49,838 nt of DNA, taken from the NCBI GenBank assembly GCA_919902495.1, contig CAKKRC010000059.1:1-49838 (forward strand), given 5' to 3'. The notes beneath the pieces were generated by a model. The model was given only the letters and a program-made list of their open reading frames with translations. It was not told the DNA's origin and made no database searches. Source of the stretch: Nitrospiria bacterium. Its GTDB lineage: Bacteria; Nitrospirota; UBA9217. How positions within the stretch are numbered: the stretch's first letter is position 1; every line of letters begins with the position of its first letter. Positions 1 through 7,850 of this stretch are shown here, in pieces. The position numbers and the translations under genes were made by a program.

Positions 1-564
1 GACCTTGTCTTCACCGCAACCCGCCGGGAGGATGTGAAGCGCCGGTTCATCAAGCGGGGTACGACCGCGCGGCGGCTCCTGCCGGGCCTCCCCTGTTCCG
101 TGGCGCTGGTCCGTGTCGTTCACATGGGCAGGATCCATCCCCGGGAGATCCTTGTCGCCCTCAAGGGTCGGATCCACAGCATCCCCGAGCGCGCCGAGTT
201 CACCGCACTGTTGGCCAGGGCCTTCGAGGCCAGGATCCATCTCTTCCACGTGACAAAACCCGTCAAGAAGTTCTTCCACGGCGAAACACACCTCACACCC
301 GTAGAATGGGAGGAGAAGGTCCCGCCCGACATGTCCCGCTTCATCAGCCATCTCGACGGTTTCGGCGTGGAGCATGAGAAACGGTTGATGCCGGGCAAGG
401 CGGGCAGGAACATCGCCGTCGAAGCGGCGTCCCGGCGTCGGGACCTCATCATCATGGGGGCCAGCGGACGCGGCGTCATTGATCATCTCCTGCACCGGGC
501 GCCGGTGGACGAGGTCCTGGCTGATACACCCTGCAATCTCATCATCCTGAAACCGGGGGAATGA
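1..564 (+). CDS. Tandem universal stress protein (UspA family), 3' part
   Basis: The reading frame is open to the left edge of the window, so the gene starts outside it; the GTG at 34 is only an internal codon. The visible 187 residues hold the tail of a first Usp domain (ending near ..SVALVRVVHMG) and one complete second Usp domain (about residues 55-187). The second domain has the family's strand-loop DLIIMGASGRG and ends LADTPCNLIILKP. The usual ATP-binding pattern G-x2-G-x9-G-(S/T) is only half present: GASG is there, but the following G-S/T is replaced by R-A, so nucleotide binding by this domain is doubtful. Known role of the family: cytoplasmic stress-response proteins. No promoter is visible because the start is missing. 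Confidence 0.85.
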   Translation, partial: DLVFTATRREDVKRRFIKRGTTARRLLPGLPCSVALVRVVHMGRIHPREILVALKGRIHSIPERAEFTALLARAFEARIHLFHVTKPVKKFFHGETHLTPVEWEEKVPPDMSRFISHLDGFGVEHEKRLMPGKAGRNIAVEAASRRRDLIIMGASGRGVIDHLLHRAPVDEVLADTPCNLIILKPGE

Positions 565-839
565 CTCAGACGCGGCGACGCGGGGATTACGTCAGACACG
601 GGGACACGGAGACGCGGGGACGGGGAAAACAACAATACTCATTACTCTTTGAGCATGAATTTCACGAATGGACGAATGACACAAATTATCGCTCTTCCGA
701 ATTCTCATGTATCTTCCTGCACTACCGCTGTAAACCGTGTCGCATAGAGGCGCCTACTTTTGTTCATCCGTGGTCATCAACAGAAGTTGCCATTAGTCTT
801 TCTCCGTGACTCCGTGGTTAGGTCGGCTTTTATAAATCC
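565..839. repeat. Intergenic region with degenerate short repeats
   Basis: No credible gene. Positions 566-626 are a run of GACACGGGG/GACGCGGGG-like 8-9-mers. Further on come paired words such as CACGAATGGACGAATGACAC (663-682) and TCATCCGTGG / CTCCGTGACTCCGTGG (764-820), roughly complementary to one another. The 13-mer GCGCCTACTTTTG (750-762) recurs at 8497-8509 in another repeat-filled gap. The 82-codon frame across this stretch (561-809) is repeat translation and is rejected as a gene. Confidence 0.6.
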
Positions 840-3476
840 ATGAAGATCAACGAACTCACCCGGGAAGATGTCTTTCGCACCCTCGTCACCTCCAGCCAGG
901 GACTGTCCGGCGATGAGGCTGGCCGGCGCCTCGCCGAGTTCGGACCCAATGCCATCCAGGCAGTGCGAAAGCGACCCCTGCCGCTCCGGTTCCTCGGACA
1001 ATTCACCCACTTCCTCGCCGTGCTCCTCTGGATAGCGGCGGCACTCTCGTTCCTCTCTGAATATTTCCAGCCCGGCGAGGGCATGCTCACCCTTGGTCTC
1101 GCCATCGTCGGCGTCGTCGTGATCAACGCCGTCTTTACCTTCATCCAGGAGTACCGCGCCGAAAAGGCGCTCGAAGCGCTCAAGAAGCTGCTTCCCTTCA
1201 AGGTCACGGTCCGGCGCGGCGGCCGGGAGCAGGAGATGCCGGCCGAGGACGTGGTCCCGGGCGATATCGTCCTCATCGCCGAGGGCGACAAGGTCCCGGC
1301 CGACCTCCGGCTCGTGGAGGCCAACGAGCTCCGGGCGAACAACGCCTCGCTCACCGGCGAATCGGAACCGGTTCCGCGCGACACGAAGCAGGTCCCGGGC
1401 GATCCCATCAACAGCTCCAATATCGTCTTCGCGGGCACCACGGTCGTGAACGGCAATGGCACGGGCGTCGTCTACGCCACGGGCATGCGGACCGAGTTCG
1501 GCAGGATCGCGCAGTTGACCGGCACGGTGACGCCCGGCCTTTCGCCCCTCCAGAAGGAGATCGTCAAGGCCACACGGCTCGTGGCGGCCATCGCCGGGGT
1601 GGTGGGGATATTCTTCTTCGCGCTCGGCTTTGTCATCGGCAGGAGCTTCTGGGACAATTTCATCTTCGCCGTGGGCATCACGGTGGCCCTCATTCCCGAG
1701 GGCATGCTGCCCACGGTCACCCTCGCCCTTGCCATGGGCAGCCAGCGCATGGCGAAGCGCAACGCCCTGATCAAAACCCTCACCTCCGTCGAAACGCTTG
1801 GTTCGGTCTCGGTCATCTGCACCGACAAGACCGGCACGCTCACGCAGAACCGGATGGAGGTGAAGGAGGCGGCAGGGCTCGGCATGCTGAGCGATGCGCT
1901 CCGCGACAAGATATTCACCGTGGCACTGCACTGCAACAACACGAAGGAGAACGGCGGAACGCTCAAGGGCGAGCCGACGGAGATCGCGCTGTACAGCAAG
2001 GCCCGGGAAACGTTGCACGGCGGCGCGGCCGAGCGGGTCCGCGAGTTCCCCTTTGACTCCGAGCGAAAACGCATGAGCACACTGACCAGGATCGACGGCA
2101 GGACCCTGGTGCTGACCAAAGGCGCGCCGGAAAGCGTCCTTTCGGTCTGCACAAGCTGTTACCGGGACGGCGAAAAGACCGCCTTCGACGACGACCTGAA
2201 ACGCGAGGCATCCGATCTGTTCCACCGTCTCATGGACAAGGGGCTTCGGGTCCTTGCCTTCGCCGAGCGGGAGGTCCCGGCAGGAGAGGACGTACCGGAC
2301 GTCGGCGCCGCCGAACGGGACATGGTCTTCTCCGGCTTCATCGGCCTCGAGGACCCGCCGCGGCCGGAGGTGCCCGAGGCTCTCCGGAGATGCCGCGAGG
2401 CCGGCATCCGCATCATCATGATCACCGGCGACGCGTCGAGGACCGCCGTCGCCATCGCCCGGGAGATCGGGCTCGTATCCGGCGAACCCGTCGTGGTCGA
2501 AGGAGCGGATTTCGCGAAGCTCTCCGACGCTGACCTGCGGAACGTCCTGGCGAAGCCCGAGGTGCTCTTCACGCGCATGACGCCCAAGTACAAGCTCCGG
2601 GTGGTGAGCGCGCTCAAGGACCAGGGAGAGCGCGTGGCCGTGACCGGCGACGGCGTGAACGACGCCCCCGCGCTGAAGCGCGCCGACATCGGCATCGCCA
2701 TGGGCATCACGGGAACGGACGTGGCCAAGGAGTCCGCCGACATGATCCTCCTGGACGACAACTTCGCCACTATCATCAACGCAGTTGAAGAAGGCCGCAC
2801 GGTCTACGAGAACATCCGGAAGTTCATCACCTACATCTTCGCGTCCAACATCCCCGAGGCGGTCCCCTTCCTCGCCTACATCCTGTTCCGGATCCCGCTG
2901 CCGCTCACGATCATGCAGATCCTTGCCGTGGACCTCGGCACCGATATGCTGCCGGCCCTGGCCCTGGGCTCGGAGAAGCCCACGCCGGGCGTGATGAAGC
3001 TCCCGCCGCGCGACCCGTCGGAGCGGCTCATCGGTCTTCCGCTCATCTCGCGGGCGTACCTCTTCCTCGGTTCCATTGAGGCGGCTGCCTGCATGTTCGG
3101 CTTCTTCTGGGTCCTCACGAGCGGCGGCTGGTCCTGGGGACAGGTCCTGGCGCTTACCGACCCGCTCTATCTCCAGGCGACCACGGCCTGCCTCACGGCC
3201 ATTATCGTCTGCCAGGTGGCCAATGTCTTCGCCTGCCGCTCACACCGGGAGTCCATCTTCACCATTGGCTGGGCCTCGAACAAATTGATCTTCCTCGGCA
3301 TCGGTGCGGAACTGCTGCTCCAGTTCTTCATCGTCTACCATCCCTTCGGGAACGCCCTCTTTGCCACGGCCCCTCTCCCGCTCAGCACCTGGCTCATGCT
3401 CATACCCTTTGCCCTCTTCCTGCTTCTCGCGGAGGAGGTGCGGAAGCTCATCGTCCGGCGGGCAAGCCCCGCTTGA
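840..3476 (+). CDS. Cation-transporting P-type ATPase, IIC (Na,K/H,K-ATPase)-like
   Basis: An 878-residue inner-membrane pump with the full P2-type layout: N-terminal cation-ATPase domain (1-70), M1-M2, actuator loop with SLTGESEPV (about 176), M3-M4 with PEGMLPT (286-292), phosphorylation motif DKTGTLT (D329), nucleotide-binding domain with KGAPE, hinge GDGVNDAP (about 602) and six C-terminal membrane segments. The ion-site segments resemble eukaryotic Na,K-ATPase rather than SERCA: PEGMLPT in M4, NIPEAVPFL in M5 and DLGTDMLPA in M6, keeping the acidic residues that bind Na+/K+. The substrate cannot be fixed from sequence; Na+, K+ or H+ is more likely than Ca2+ or a heavy metal, since no CPC motif or metal-binding domain is present. 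The ATG at 840 starts just before the conserved N-terminal domain; its ribosome site is weak. Confidence 0.93.
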   Translation: MKINELTREDVFRTLVTSSQGLSGDEAGRRLAEFGPNAIQAVRKRPLPLRFLGQFTHFLAVLLWIAAALSFLSEYFQPGEGMLTLGLAIVGVVVINAVFTFIQEYRAEKALEALKKLLPFKVTVRRGGREQEMPAEDVVPGDIVLIAEGDKVPADLRLVEANELRANNASLTGESEPVPRDTKQVPGDPINSSNIVFAGTTVVNGNGTGVVYATGMRTEFGRIAQLTGTVTPGLSPLQKEIVKATRLVAAIAGVVGIFFFALGFVIGRSFWDNFIFAVGITVALIPEGMLPTVTLALAMGSQRMAKRNALIKTLTSVETLGSVSVICTDKTGTLTQNRMEVKEAAGLGMLSDALRDKIFTVALHCNNTKENGGTLKGEPTEIALYSKARETLHGGAAERVREFPFDSERKRMSTLTRIDGRTLVLTKGAPESVLSVCTSCYRDGEKTAFDDDLKREASDLFHRLMDKGLRVLAFAEREVPAGEDVPDVGAAERDMVFSGFIGLEDPPRPEVPEALRRCREAGIRIIMITGDASRTAVAIAREIGLVSGEPVVVEGADFAKLSDADLRNVLAKPEVLFTRMTPKYKLRVVSALKDQGERVAVTGDGVNDAPALKRADIGIAMGITGTDVAKESADMILLDDNFATIINAVEEGRTVYENIRKFITYIFASNIPEAVPFLAYILFRIPLPLTIMQILAVDLGTDMLPALALGSEKPTPGVMKLPPRDPSERLIGLPLISRAYLFLGSIEAAACMFGFFWVLTSGGWSWGQVLALTDPLYLQATTACLTAIIVCQVANVFACRSHRESIFTIGWASNKLIFLGIGAELLLQFFIVYHPFGNALFATAPLPLSTWLMLIPFALFLLLAEEVRKLIVRRASPA

Positions 3477-3606
3477 CGATATTCCCCTTTTTCTATCAAT
3501 GACTTAGCAAAATGGATCACGCTTCCTTCCCGGAAATATATATCTTTTAATATCAACGGCTTGCTGTTTGCTCATTCCCCCAATCGTTTCATTGTTTCGA
3601 ATCTTA

Positions 3607-3634
3607 TTGACAATTGCAGGTCCAGTGCTATACT
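3607..3634 (+). promoter_or_regulatory. Sigma70-type promoter with extended -10
   Basis: TTGACA (3607-3612), 16-nt spacer, TATACT (3629-3634), preceded by TG one base upstream of the -10 (extended -10). Predicted start near 3641, leading into the small secreted protein at 3678. Confidence 0.7.
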
Positions 3635-3677
3635 TGAGATAAGGAACCAATGCAGTGTGGAAAGAGAGGTACCTGCT

Positions 3678-3932
3678 ATGAAAACACTATTTACCGTTGC
3701 AGTAATGACGCTGTTCCTGCTCGCCGTCGGTACGGCCTATGCGGATGAAATGCCGGTATTCGGCAGCAGCAAGGATATCGGCACGGAACTGTTCATTGCC
3801 GCCTTTGCGTCCCCTGACGTTGCCCTGGCAGAAAGAGAAGCAAAAGGTTCTGCTGCTGGAGGAGTGGCGAAAGAGGACGAGAGAACCAGGATCTGGGATA
3901 GTCTTCTCGCTGTCCCCCTCAGTACGGAATAG
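3678..3932 (+). CDS. Small secreted protein of unknown function
   Basis: 84 residues. Start chosen at ATG 3678 because it follows a GAGAGG ribosome site and opens a signal peptide (MKTLFTVAVMTLFLLAVGTAYA, cut expected after AYA); an upstream in-frame start at 3561 lies before the promoter and is rejected. The mature part of about 62 residues is alanine- and charge-rich with no recognised motif, cysteine or second membrane segment. It is monocistronic: its own promoter (3607-3634) lies upstream and a terminator (4005-4033) downstream. Function unknown. Confidence 0.6.
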   Translation: MKTLFTVAVMTLFLLAVGTAYADEMPVFGSSKDIGTELFIAAFASPDVALAEREAKGSAAGGVAKEDERTRIWDSLLAVPLSTE

Positions 3933-4004
3933 CTTTAGTCGCATAAGTAAGCATCTGATCACGTGACAGGCTGGTACAAGAAATACAGCGCAGTTGATCA
4001 TCGA

Positions 4005-4033
4005 GCAGGCCGGATCTCCGGCCTGCTTTTTTT
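4005..4033 (+). terminator. Rho-independent terminator
   Basis: Stem GCAGGCCGGA / TCCGGCCTGC with a minimal loop, followed by seven T (4027-4033). Ends the transcript of the small secreted protein. Confidence 0.85.
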
Positions 4034-4065
4034 ATCCGTCCCGCCATCTGAACCATCACGGAAAT

Positions 4066-4098
4066 AAAAAAAAGACCGGTCAAGAATAGACCGGCCTT
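4066..4098 (-). terminator. Rho-independent terminator on the minus strand
   Basis: Read on the minus strand: stem AAGGCCGGTC / GACCGGTCTT (one G-U pair), 7-nt loop, then eight T (plus-strand A run 4066-4073). It lies just beyond the stop of the metalloprotease-like gene at 4136. Confidence 0.8.
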
Positions 4099-4135
4099 CC
4101 GTATGTCGTGCGTACCTTCTACCGGAGCGGTTCGG

Positions 4136-4786
4136 TCAGGGAAATACCGCCCCTTGAGCACTGCCGTGGTACGTCGCTTCATCATACTCCTTCGCGTCGG
4201 CGTCCAGCTTCCTCATCCGTTCGCGGCACAAGGACCTGACCGCCCGATCGAGCTCCGCACAGGTAGGCGCCGGGGCGAGACCGGCCACAGCCAGGGAAAG
4301 TTCGGCCGCGGCCTCCACAGCCATGTCGCGATGCCCGGTTTCATGTTCCACAAGGCTTTTCATGTAACTGTCCCATTTGACCGCAAGCGGCCCGGGAACA
4401 CCGCCGGTTTTGATCCATTTGGGATAGCGGAAGGTGATATTGACGGTGGCCCTGAAGGAATCGGCGGAACAGGCCTGCGGGGCCCGTTCATGATCGTAAT
4501 CCCACGTTACATGCCAGTTGGTCACGGAATCGTAGATCTTCCCGTCCTTCCATTTGCAGCCATTCCGGCACATTTCACTTCGCAACTCGTCCTCGCTGTT
4601 CCCCCTGATCTCATAGTATTCATATGCCTCCTTCACCGCCGGAGGAACGACCAGGCTCGTTGTCTGCCGGCGCGTCTTGGTGTCAATGCTCGCAACTTCG
4701 ACCTTCTCCCCGGCCGGGCAGGTCGCGGCGGCTGTCATGAGCAGCAGGATGGCGCAGAGCGCTTTTCTCTTACCTGATATTCCCAT
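4136..4786 (-). CDS. Putative secreted Zn-dependent protease, DUF922-like
   Basis: 216 residues from the start preferred here, which gives a clean signal peptide (MGISGKRKALCAILLLMTAAATCPAG); two more in-frame ATGs lie upstream at 4804 and 4813, and none has a strong ribosome site. The mature protein has the DUF922 pattern: a central region with paired cysteines (C-R-N-G-C, then ACS) and a late HETGH-R-D motif (an HExxH variant with an acidic residue three positions on), as in secreted zinc metallopeptidase-like proteins. It also has VEHETGHRDMAVEAAAELS followed by a cysteine-bearing helical tail. Likely periplasmic. Proteolysis is inferred from the motif only. Confidence 0.7.
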   Translation of the reverse strand: MGISGKRKALCAILLLMTAAATCPAGEKVEVASIDTKTRRQTTSLVVPPAVKEAYEYYEIRGNSEDELRSEMCRNGCKWKDGKIYDSVTNWHVTWDYDHERAPQACSADSFRATVNITFRYPKWIKTGGVPGPLAVKWDSYMKSLVEHETGHRDMAVEAAAELSLAVAGLAPAPTCAELDRAVRSLCRERMRKLDADAKEYDEATYHGSAQGAVFP

Positions 4787-4879
4787 TTCGATAAACCGGC
4801 CCATATACCACACGTCTATCGGATGTTACGACTTTAGAAGGTCCGTTTCAAGACAGAACAGCCGAGAGGAGTAAATGCT

Positions 4880-4907
4880 GAAGCCGGCAGAAGGACCTGC
4901 CGGCTTC
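4880..4907 (+). terminator. Terminator-like hairpin
   Basis: Perfect 11-bp stem GAAGCCGGCAG / CTGCCGGCTTC with 6-nt loop, followed by TCTTGTTG. The T tract is poor and no plus-strand gene precedes it, so it may be a structural element rather than a working terminator. Confidence 0.4.
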
Positions 4908-5012
4908 TCTTGTTGAAGGATCCATGAGCGAGCGATGAGAATTAAGAAACAACCTTGAGGATCGAATATTCCCTGTCCCGCCAGGGCGGGACTGCAGGGC
5001 GCTTCAATTCCG

Positions 5013-5357
5013 CTACTGCCTCTGCTCTCCGGCCGGCCGGGGAGGCCGCTGCTGTCCGGGACCGCCCTGCATACCGCCGCCCGGCCGCTCAGGTCTGCAT
5101 TTTTTCAGCTCCTCTCCGTTCTTGGAGGCCTCCACGCACGCCTTCTCCTGGTCGATCCTGAGTCTGCGTTCGTCGAGCATCTTCAGTATCCTGGCCTTTA
5201 CCTCGGGGAACTGCTCCGGCGTGATCTCTTTTCCCATCCCTTCGCGCATCGCTGGGCCCGGGCCGCCGCCGGGACCCTGCTGGGCAAGTACCGCCTGGGA
5301 CAATGCCGCCAGGAACAACACCACAATTATCGTGCTTGCAACAGCTCTTTTACTCAT
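5013..5357 (-). CDS. Small secreted Gly/Pro-rich protein, possibly Spy/CpxP-like
   Basis: 114 residues. The ATG at 5357 sits 9 nt after AGGAGG; a second ATG two codons upstream is too close to that site. Signal peptide MSKRAVASTIIVVLFLAALSQAVLA, then a Gly/Pro-rich segment, a helical middle (EITPEQFPEVKARILKMLDE..) with cysteines at EKACVEA and KKCRPE, and a Gly/Gln/Pro-rich tail. The charged helix with a ..TPEQFPEVK.. start resembles small periplasmic chaperone-like proteins of the Spy/CpxP type, but the similarity is weak. Likely periplasmic. It may share a transcript with the SDR gene upstream (111 nt gap). Confidence 0.6.
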   Translation of the reverse strand: MSKRAVASTIIVVLFLAALSQAVLAQQGPGGGPGPAMREGMGKEITPEQFPEVKARILKMLDERRLRIDQEKACVEASKNGEELKKCRPERPGGGMQGGPGQQRPPRPAGEQRQ

Positions 5358-5468
5358 GACCATACTCCTCCTTTTTATTACCGGCGTTTCTTCCTGCATG
5401 ATGAGACCGCCGATCACGAAAAAGGTTAAAAAGCGCGGTGATGAAATCGCAGCAGCCCTGATCACAGT

Positions 5469-6443
5469 TCAGTTCCTTTTCTTCGCGTACCATGCCACCA
5501 TTTCGCGAACCGCGTCGCGAAGGTCATGGTACACCGGCTCCCAGCCCAGCACCAACCGCGCCCTGCCGTTGTCGAAGTGAACATCCCGGGAGATATAAGA
5601 AACGTAGGACGGCAGGTCAAGTGACTGGCCGAATATCCCGGTGAACAGGTCGAAGAACATGGCCGGAAGCCGCGCCAGTGCGGGGTGGACCGGTATGATC
5701 CGGAACCGCTTATGTCCTGCCTCGGCTATGGCCGTGAAAAATTCGAGCCACGTGCGGCGTTCGCCGTCGGTTACGTTCAGTGTCTGGTTGGCCGCACCCG
5801 GGACGGTGCCCGCAAGAAAGACAGCCCGTGCAAGGTCCTTCACGTGGATCAGCGGCATGAGGTTCGTCCCCTGGCCGATGAACGGCAGGCCGAGCGGTCC
5901 GAAACGCCTGATGGTGTCGACCAGCCTCCCGAGATACCGTGAGCCGGGACCGTACACCACGCCGGGCCGCAGGATGACATGCTCAACGCCTGCGGGAGAC
6001 TGACGAATGATCTCCTCGGCCTTCCGCTTATATTCCGTGTACTGGTCGCGAAGGACCTGGCTGGCCGGTGTGTGCTCGGTCGCCGGGATCGCCAGGGGGA
6101 TGCCGGCCACCGAGAGGGAGCTTACGAACACCAGCCGCTTCACCCCCGACGGTTTCAGCCGGGCGGCCATGCGCTCCACCAGGTCGACATTCAGCGAGGC
6201 ATTGCCCGCCGACGTGGTCCTTACTTCGCCGACGTGGAAGACCGTGTCCATGCCCTGCATGGCGCCGATCACCGCATCGGCATCCCGGAGGTCTCCCGGA
6301 ACGACCGTGATGTCCTTTCCCGTCCAGCGTTCCGGGACCGCCTGCTTACGCGACAAGAGCGTTACCGAATGGCCGTTCTCCAGGAGCAGATCGACGACAT
6401 GACTGCCGATAAACCCCGTACCGCCGGTGACGAGCGCTTTCAT
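5469..6443 (-). CDS. NAD(P)-dependent epimerase/dehydratase (extended SDR)
   Basis: 324 residues. N-terminal Rossmann motif TGGTGFIGSHV (residues 6-16), a conserved acidic/valine stretch at VVPGDLRDAD, SSLSVAG around 109-115 and the catalytic Y-x3-K pair in YTEYKRKAEE (about 136-139), followed by ILRPGVVYGPG, typical of 3-beta-HSD/sugar-epimerase-like extended SDRs. The substrate cannot be told; sugar nucleotides, steroid-like or isoprenoid alcohols and flavonoid-like ketones are all family options. It is the last large gene of the run GNAT - selenoprotein A - polyferredoxin - SDR, 92 nt after the polyferredoxin. Confidence 0.88.
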   Translation of the reverse strand: MKALVTGGTGFIGSHVVDLLLENGHSVTLLSRKQAVPERWTGKDITVVPGDLRDADAVIGAMQGMDTVFHVGEVRTTSAGNASLNVDLVERMAARLKPSGVKRLVFVSSLSVAGIPLAIPATEHTPASQVLRDQYTEYKRKAEEIIRQSPAGVEHVILRPGVVYGPGSRYLGRLVDTIRRFGPLGLPFIGQGTNLMPLIHVKDLARAVFLAGTVPGAANQTLNVTDGERRTWLEFFTAIAEAGHKRFRIIPVHPALARLPAMFFDLFTGIFGQSLDLPSYVSYISRDVHFDNGRARLVLGWEPVYHDLRDAVREMVAWYAKKRN

Positions 6444-6535
6444 GGTCCCCTCCTTGAGCGACCGGACGCGACTGAACCGCTTTGCTTCTTCTTCGATGAA
6501 AGTATATCAGATTTGCGCCGAGGAGAGGGGGCCGG

Positions 6536-7540
6536 TCAGTGCCGCAGGCTATCGACATGAGGAACGAGGCGCTGGTATTCCTCATAGGGTATCTGTGAAT
6601 GCCACTTGCCCGCAAGGACACCGATGCCGATGATGAGATAGAAAAACGCGATGAGCAGGACGGGATAGGCCAACGGTTTGAGGATGAAGGTCATTTTTCC
6701 CGCCTTCACGGTCATGTCCAGGGCGCCCGGCGACGGGCAGCGGCTCACGCAGGTCATGCAGCCGAAACACTCGCCGGACTTGATGACGTCTTTCTTCTCC
6801 ACATCGATAAGTGTGGGGCAGGCGGTCGTGCAGGCGTGGCAGTGGATGCACTTCTCCTCATTCCTGCGTATCTTGAGCGGGCTCCACCGGCTGATGATGC
6901 CGAGGAGCGCGCCGTAGGGGCAGAGGTAGCGGCACCAGAAGTTCTTGTACAGCAGTGACAGGACACCCAGGGCGACGAGGACCCAGAAGGTCAGTGCGGT
7001 CATGTCGGTGAAGAACTTGAGCATCTTGACGTCCGCAACCTTGTAGTAGTCGGTACCAAAGAACATGAGGATCCAGTTGCTGCCCATGGCGATGACGATC
7101 GCAACGAAGAAGAATGCAAACAGGGCGTACTTGATGGACCGCAGGCCGATGTCGGTGTACTTCTCGATCCGGAAGTTCCTGCCGAAGACCTTCTCACCGG
7201 CCATCCAGACATACTGTGACAGCGTACCGACCGGGCAGATCCAGCCGCAGAAGCCTTTTTTCAGGAACAGGGAAACGCCGGTGATGGCGATGAACAGGAC
7301 GAGGCCCGAGGGGTGGAGAGGCTCCACGAGACCGGTGACGGCGAAGAATTTGAAGGCCATGAGCCCGCCGATGGGAAGGAACGCGTCCACGGACGGAGGC
7401 CGCTGTACAAAGGGATTGGCCGGGTCCTCGAAGTGCAGCACGAACTGGTGGAATTCCCAGCCGGCATAGAGGGTGATCAGCAGGAACGCGATCTGTACCA
7501 CGTACCGGACGAAGCGGATCGAACTGCGGGGATAGGTCAT
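6536..7540 (-). CDS. Membrane polyferredoxin, NapH/CcoG-like 4Fe-4S protein
   Basis: 334 residues with about five membrane segments. Two paired cysteine signatures of the NapH/YccM type lie at helix ends (GWICPVG and CRYLCPYG), and two cytoplasmic 4Fe-4S ferredoxin motifs follow: CIHCHACTTACP and CFGCMTCVSRCP. Known family role: passing electrons from the quinol pool or cytoplasmic donors to a partner reductase. The partner is not identified; the gene lies directly downstream of selenoprotein A, so a role in supplying electrons to that protein or its substrate is possible (inference). An extended -10 (TGCTATAAT, minus strand 7547-7555) lies 7 nt before the ATG with no ribosome site between, so a leaderless transcript could start here in addition to read-through from upstream. 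Confidence 0.88.
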   Translation of the reverse strand: MTYPRSSIRFVRYVVQIAFLLITLYAGWEFHQFVLHFEDPANPFVQRPPSVDAFLPIGGLMAFKFFAVTGLVEPLHPSGLVLFIAITGVSLFLKKGFCGWICPVGTLSQYVWMAGEKVFGRNFRIEKYTDIGLRSIKYALFAFFFVAIVIAMGSNWILMFFGTDYYKVADVKMLKFFTDMTALTFWVLVALGVLSLLYKNFWCRYLCPYGALLGIISRWSPLKIRRNEEKCIHCHACTTACPTLIDVEKKDVIKSGECFGCMTCVSRCPSPGALDMTVKAGKMTFILKPLAYPVLLIAFFYLIIGIGVLAGKWHSQIPYEEYQRLVPHVDSLRH

Positions 7541-7546
7541 GAAAAG

Positions 7547-7555
7547 ATTATAGCA
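7547..7555 (-). promoter_or_regulatory. Extended -10 promoter element, possible leaderless start
   Basis: Minus-strand TGCTATAAT; the expected start falls at about 7540, the A of the polyferredoxin ATG. No good -35 is visible, which extended -10 promoters tolerate. Confidence 0.4.
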
Positions 7556-7560
7556 TCACG

Positions 7561-7602
7561 TCCGCGGACGCAGTATGATTATTATCATACCCTGTTCGCG
7601 GA
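7561..7602 (-). other. Two-tier stem-loop in the selenoprotein A / polyferredoxin spacer
   Basis: Outer arms TCCGCG (7561-7566) and CGCGGA (7597-7602) enclose an inner perfect hairpin GTATGAT-TATT-ATCATAC (7573-7590). It fills most of the 62-nt spacer. It lacks a T tract, so it is more likely an mRNA processing or stability element than a terminator. Confidence 0.45.
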
Positions 7603-7848
7603 TCAGGACCGCTGCTTGATAGCGGCCTCAAGTTGTTCCTGCGTGATGTCGCAGCCCTCGAAGACCACCTTACCGTCGATCTCAACGGCCGGGAACTTGG
7701 GCAGGGACGCCCGCTGGAACAGGCCGAAGGAGGTCTTCTTGACGATCTCAACATCGAACGGATACTTCTTCTTCAGGTCCGTGACCACGGAACCGATATG
7801 ATTTCACCGTCCTCCCTGCGGATCGTTGAAGTAGAGCCGGATAAGCAT
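7603..7848 (-). CDS. Selenoprotein A: small thioredoxin-like protein with Sec15 (UGA read-through)
   Basis: 81 residues when the in-frame UGA at 7806-7804 is read as Sec. The ATG at 7848 has a perfect AGGAGG 7 nt upstream, inside the last codons of the GNAT gene, which ends 2 nt before it. The reading is MLIRLYFNDPQGGR-U15-NHIGSVVTDLKKK.., then EIVKKTS, LPKFPAVEIDGKVV and a C-terminal helix: a thioredoxin/glutaredoxin-like beta-alpha-beta pattern with U at the redox loop. Without read-through the product would be 14 residues and the remaining 66 codons, fully protein-like, would have no proper start. A close paralogue (21612-21878) has U at the same aligned site. A SECIS-type hairpin follows 9 nt after the UGA. 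Role inferred as a thiol/selenol redox protein; substrate unknown. The family name is not known to me. Confidence 0.8.
7776..7794 (-). promoter_or_regulatory. SECIS element of selenoprotein A
   Basis: Minus-strand GGTTCCGTGGTCACGGACC, 9 nt after the UGA. It folds as GGU/ACC, one bulged U, CCGU/ACGG and apical loop GGUC. This copies the architecture of the E. coli fdhF SelB-binding hairpin (GGU, bulged U, GCA, loop GGUC, from memory) with one more base pair. UGA to loop is 17 nt. Confidence 0.75.
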
Positions 7849-7850
7849 GT

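Noticed and set aside
561-809. 82-codon plus-strand ORF before the P-type ATPase
   Set aside because: Translates a degenerate repeat (TETRGRGK..) and has no ribosome site.
777-2225. 482-codon minus-strand ORF
   Set aside because: Antisense shadow of the P-type ATPase; composition (His, Asp, Arg, Gly rich) typical of the reverse frame of a GC-rich gene.
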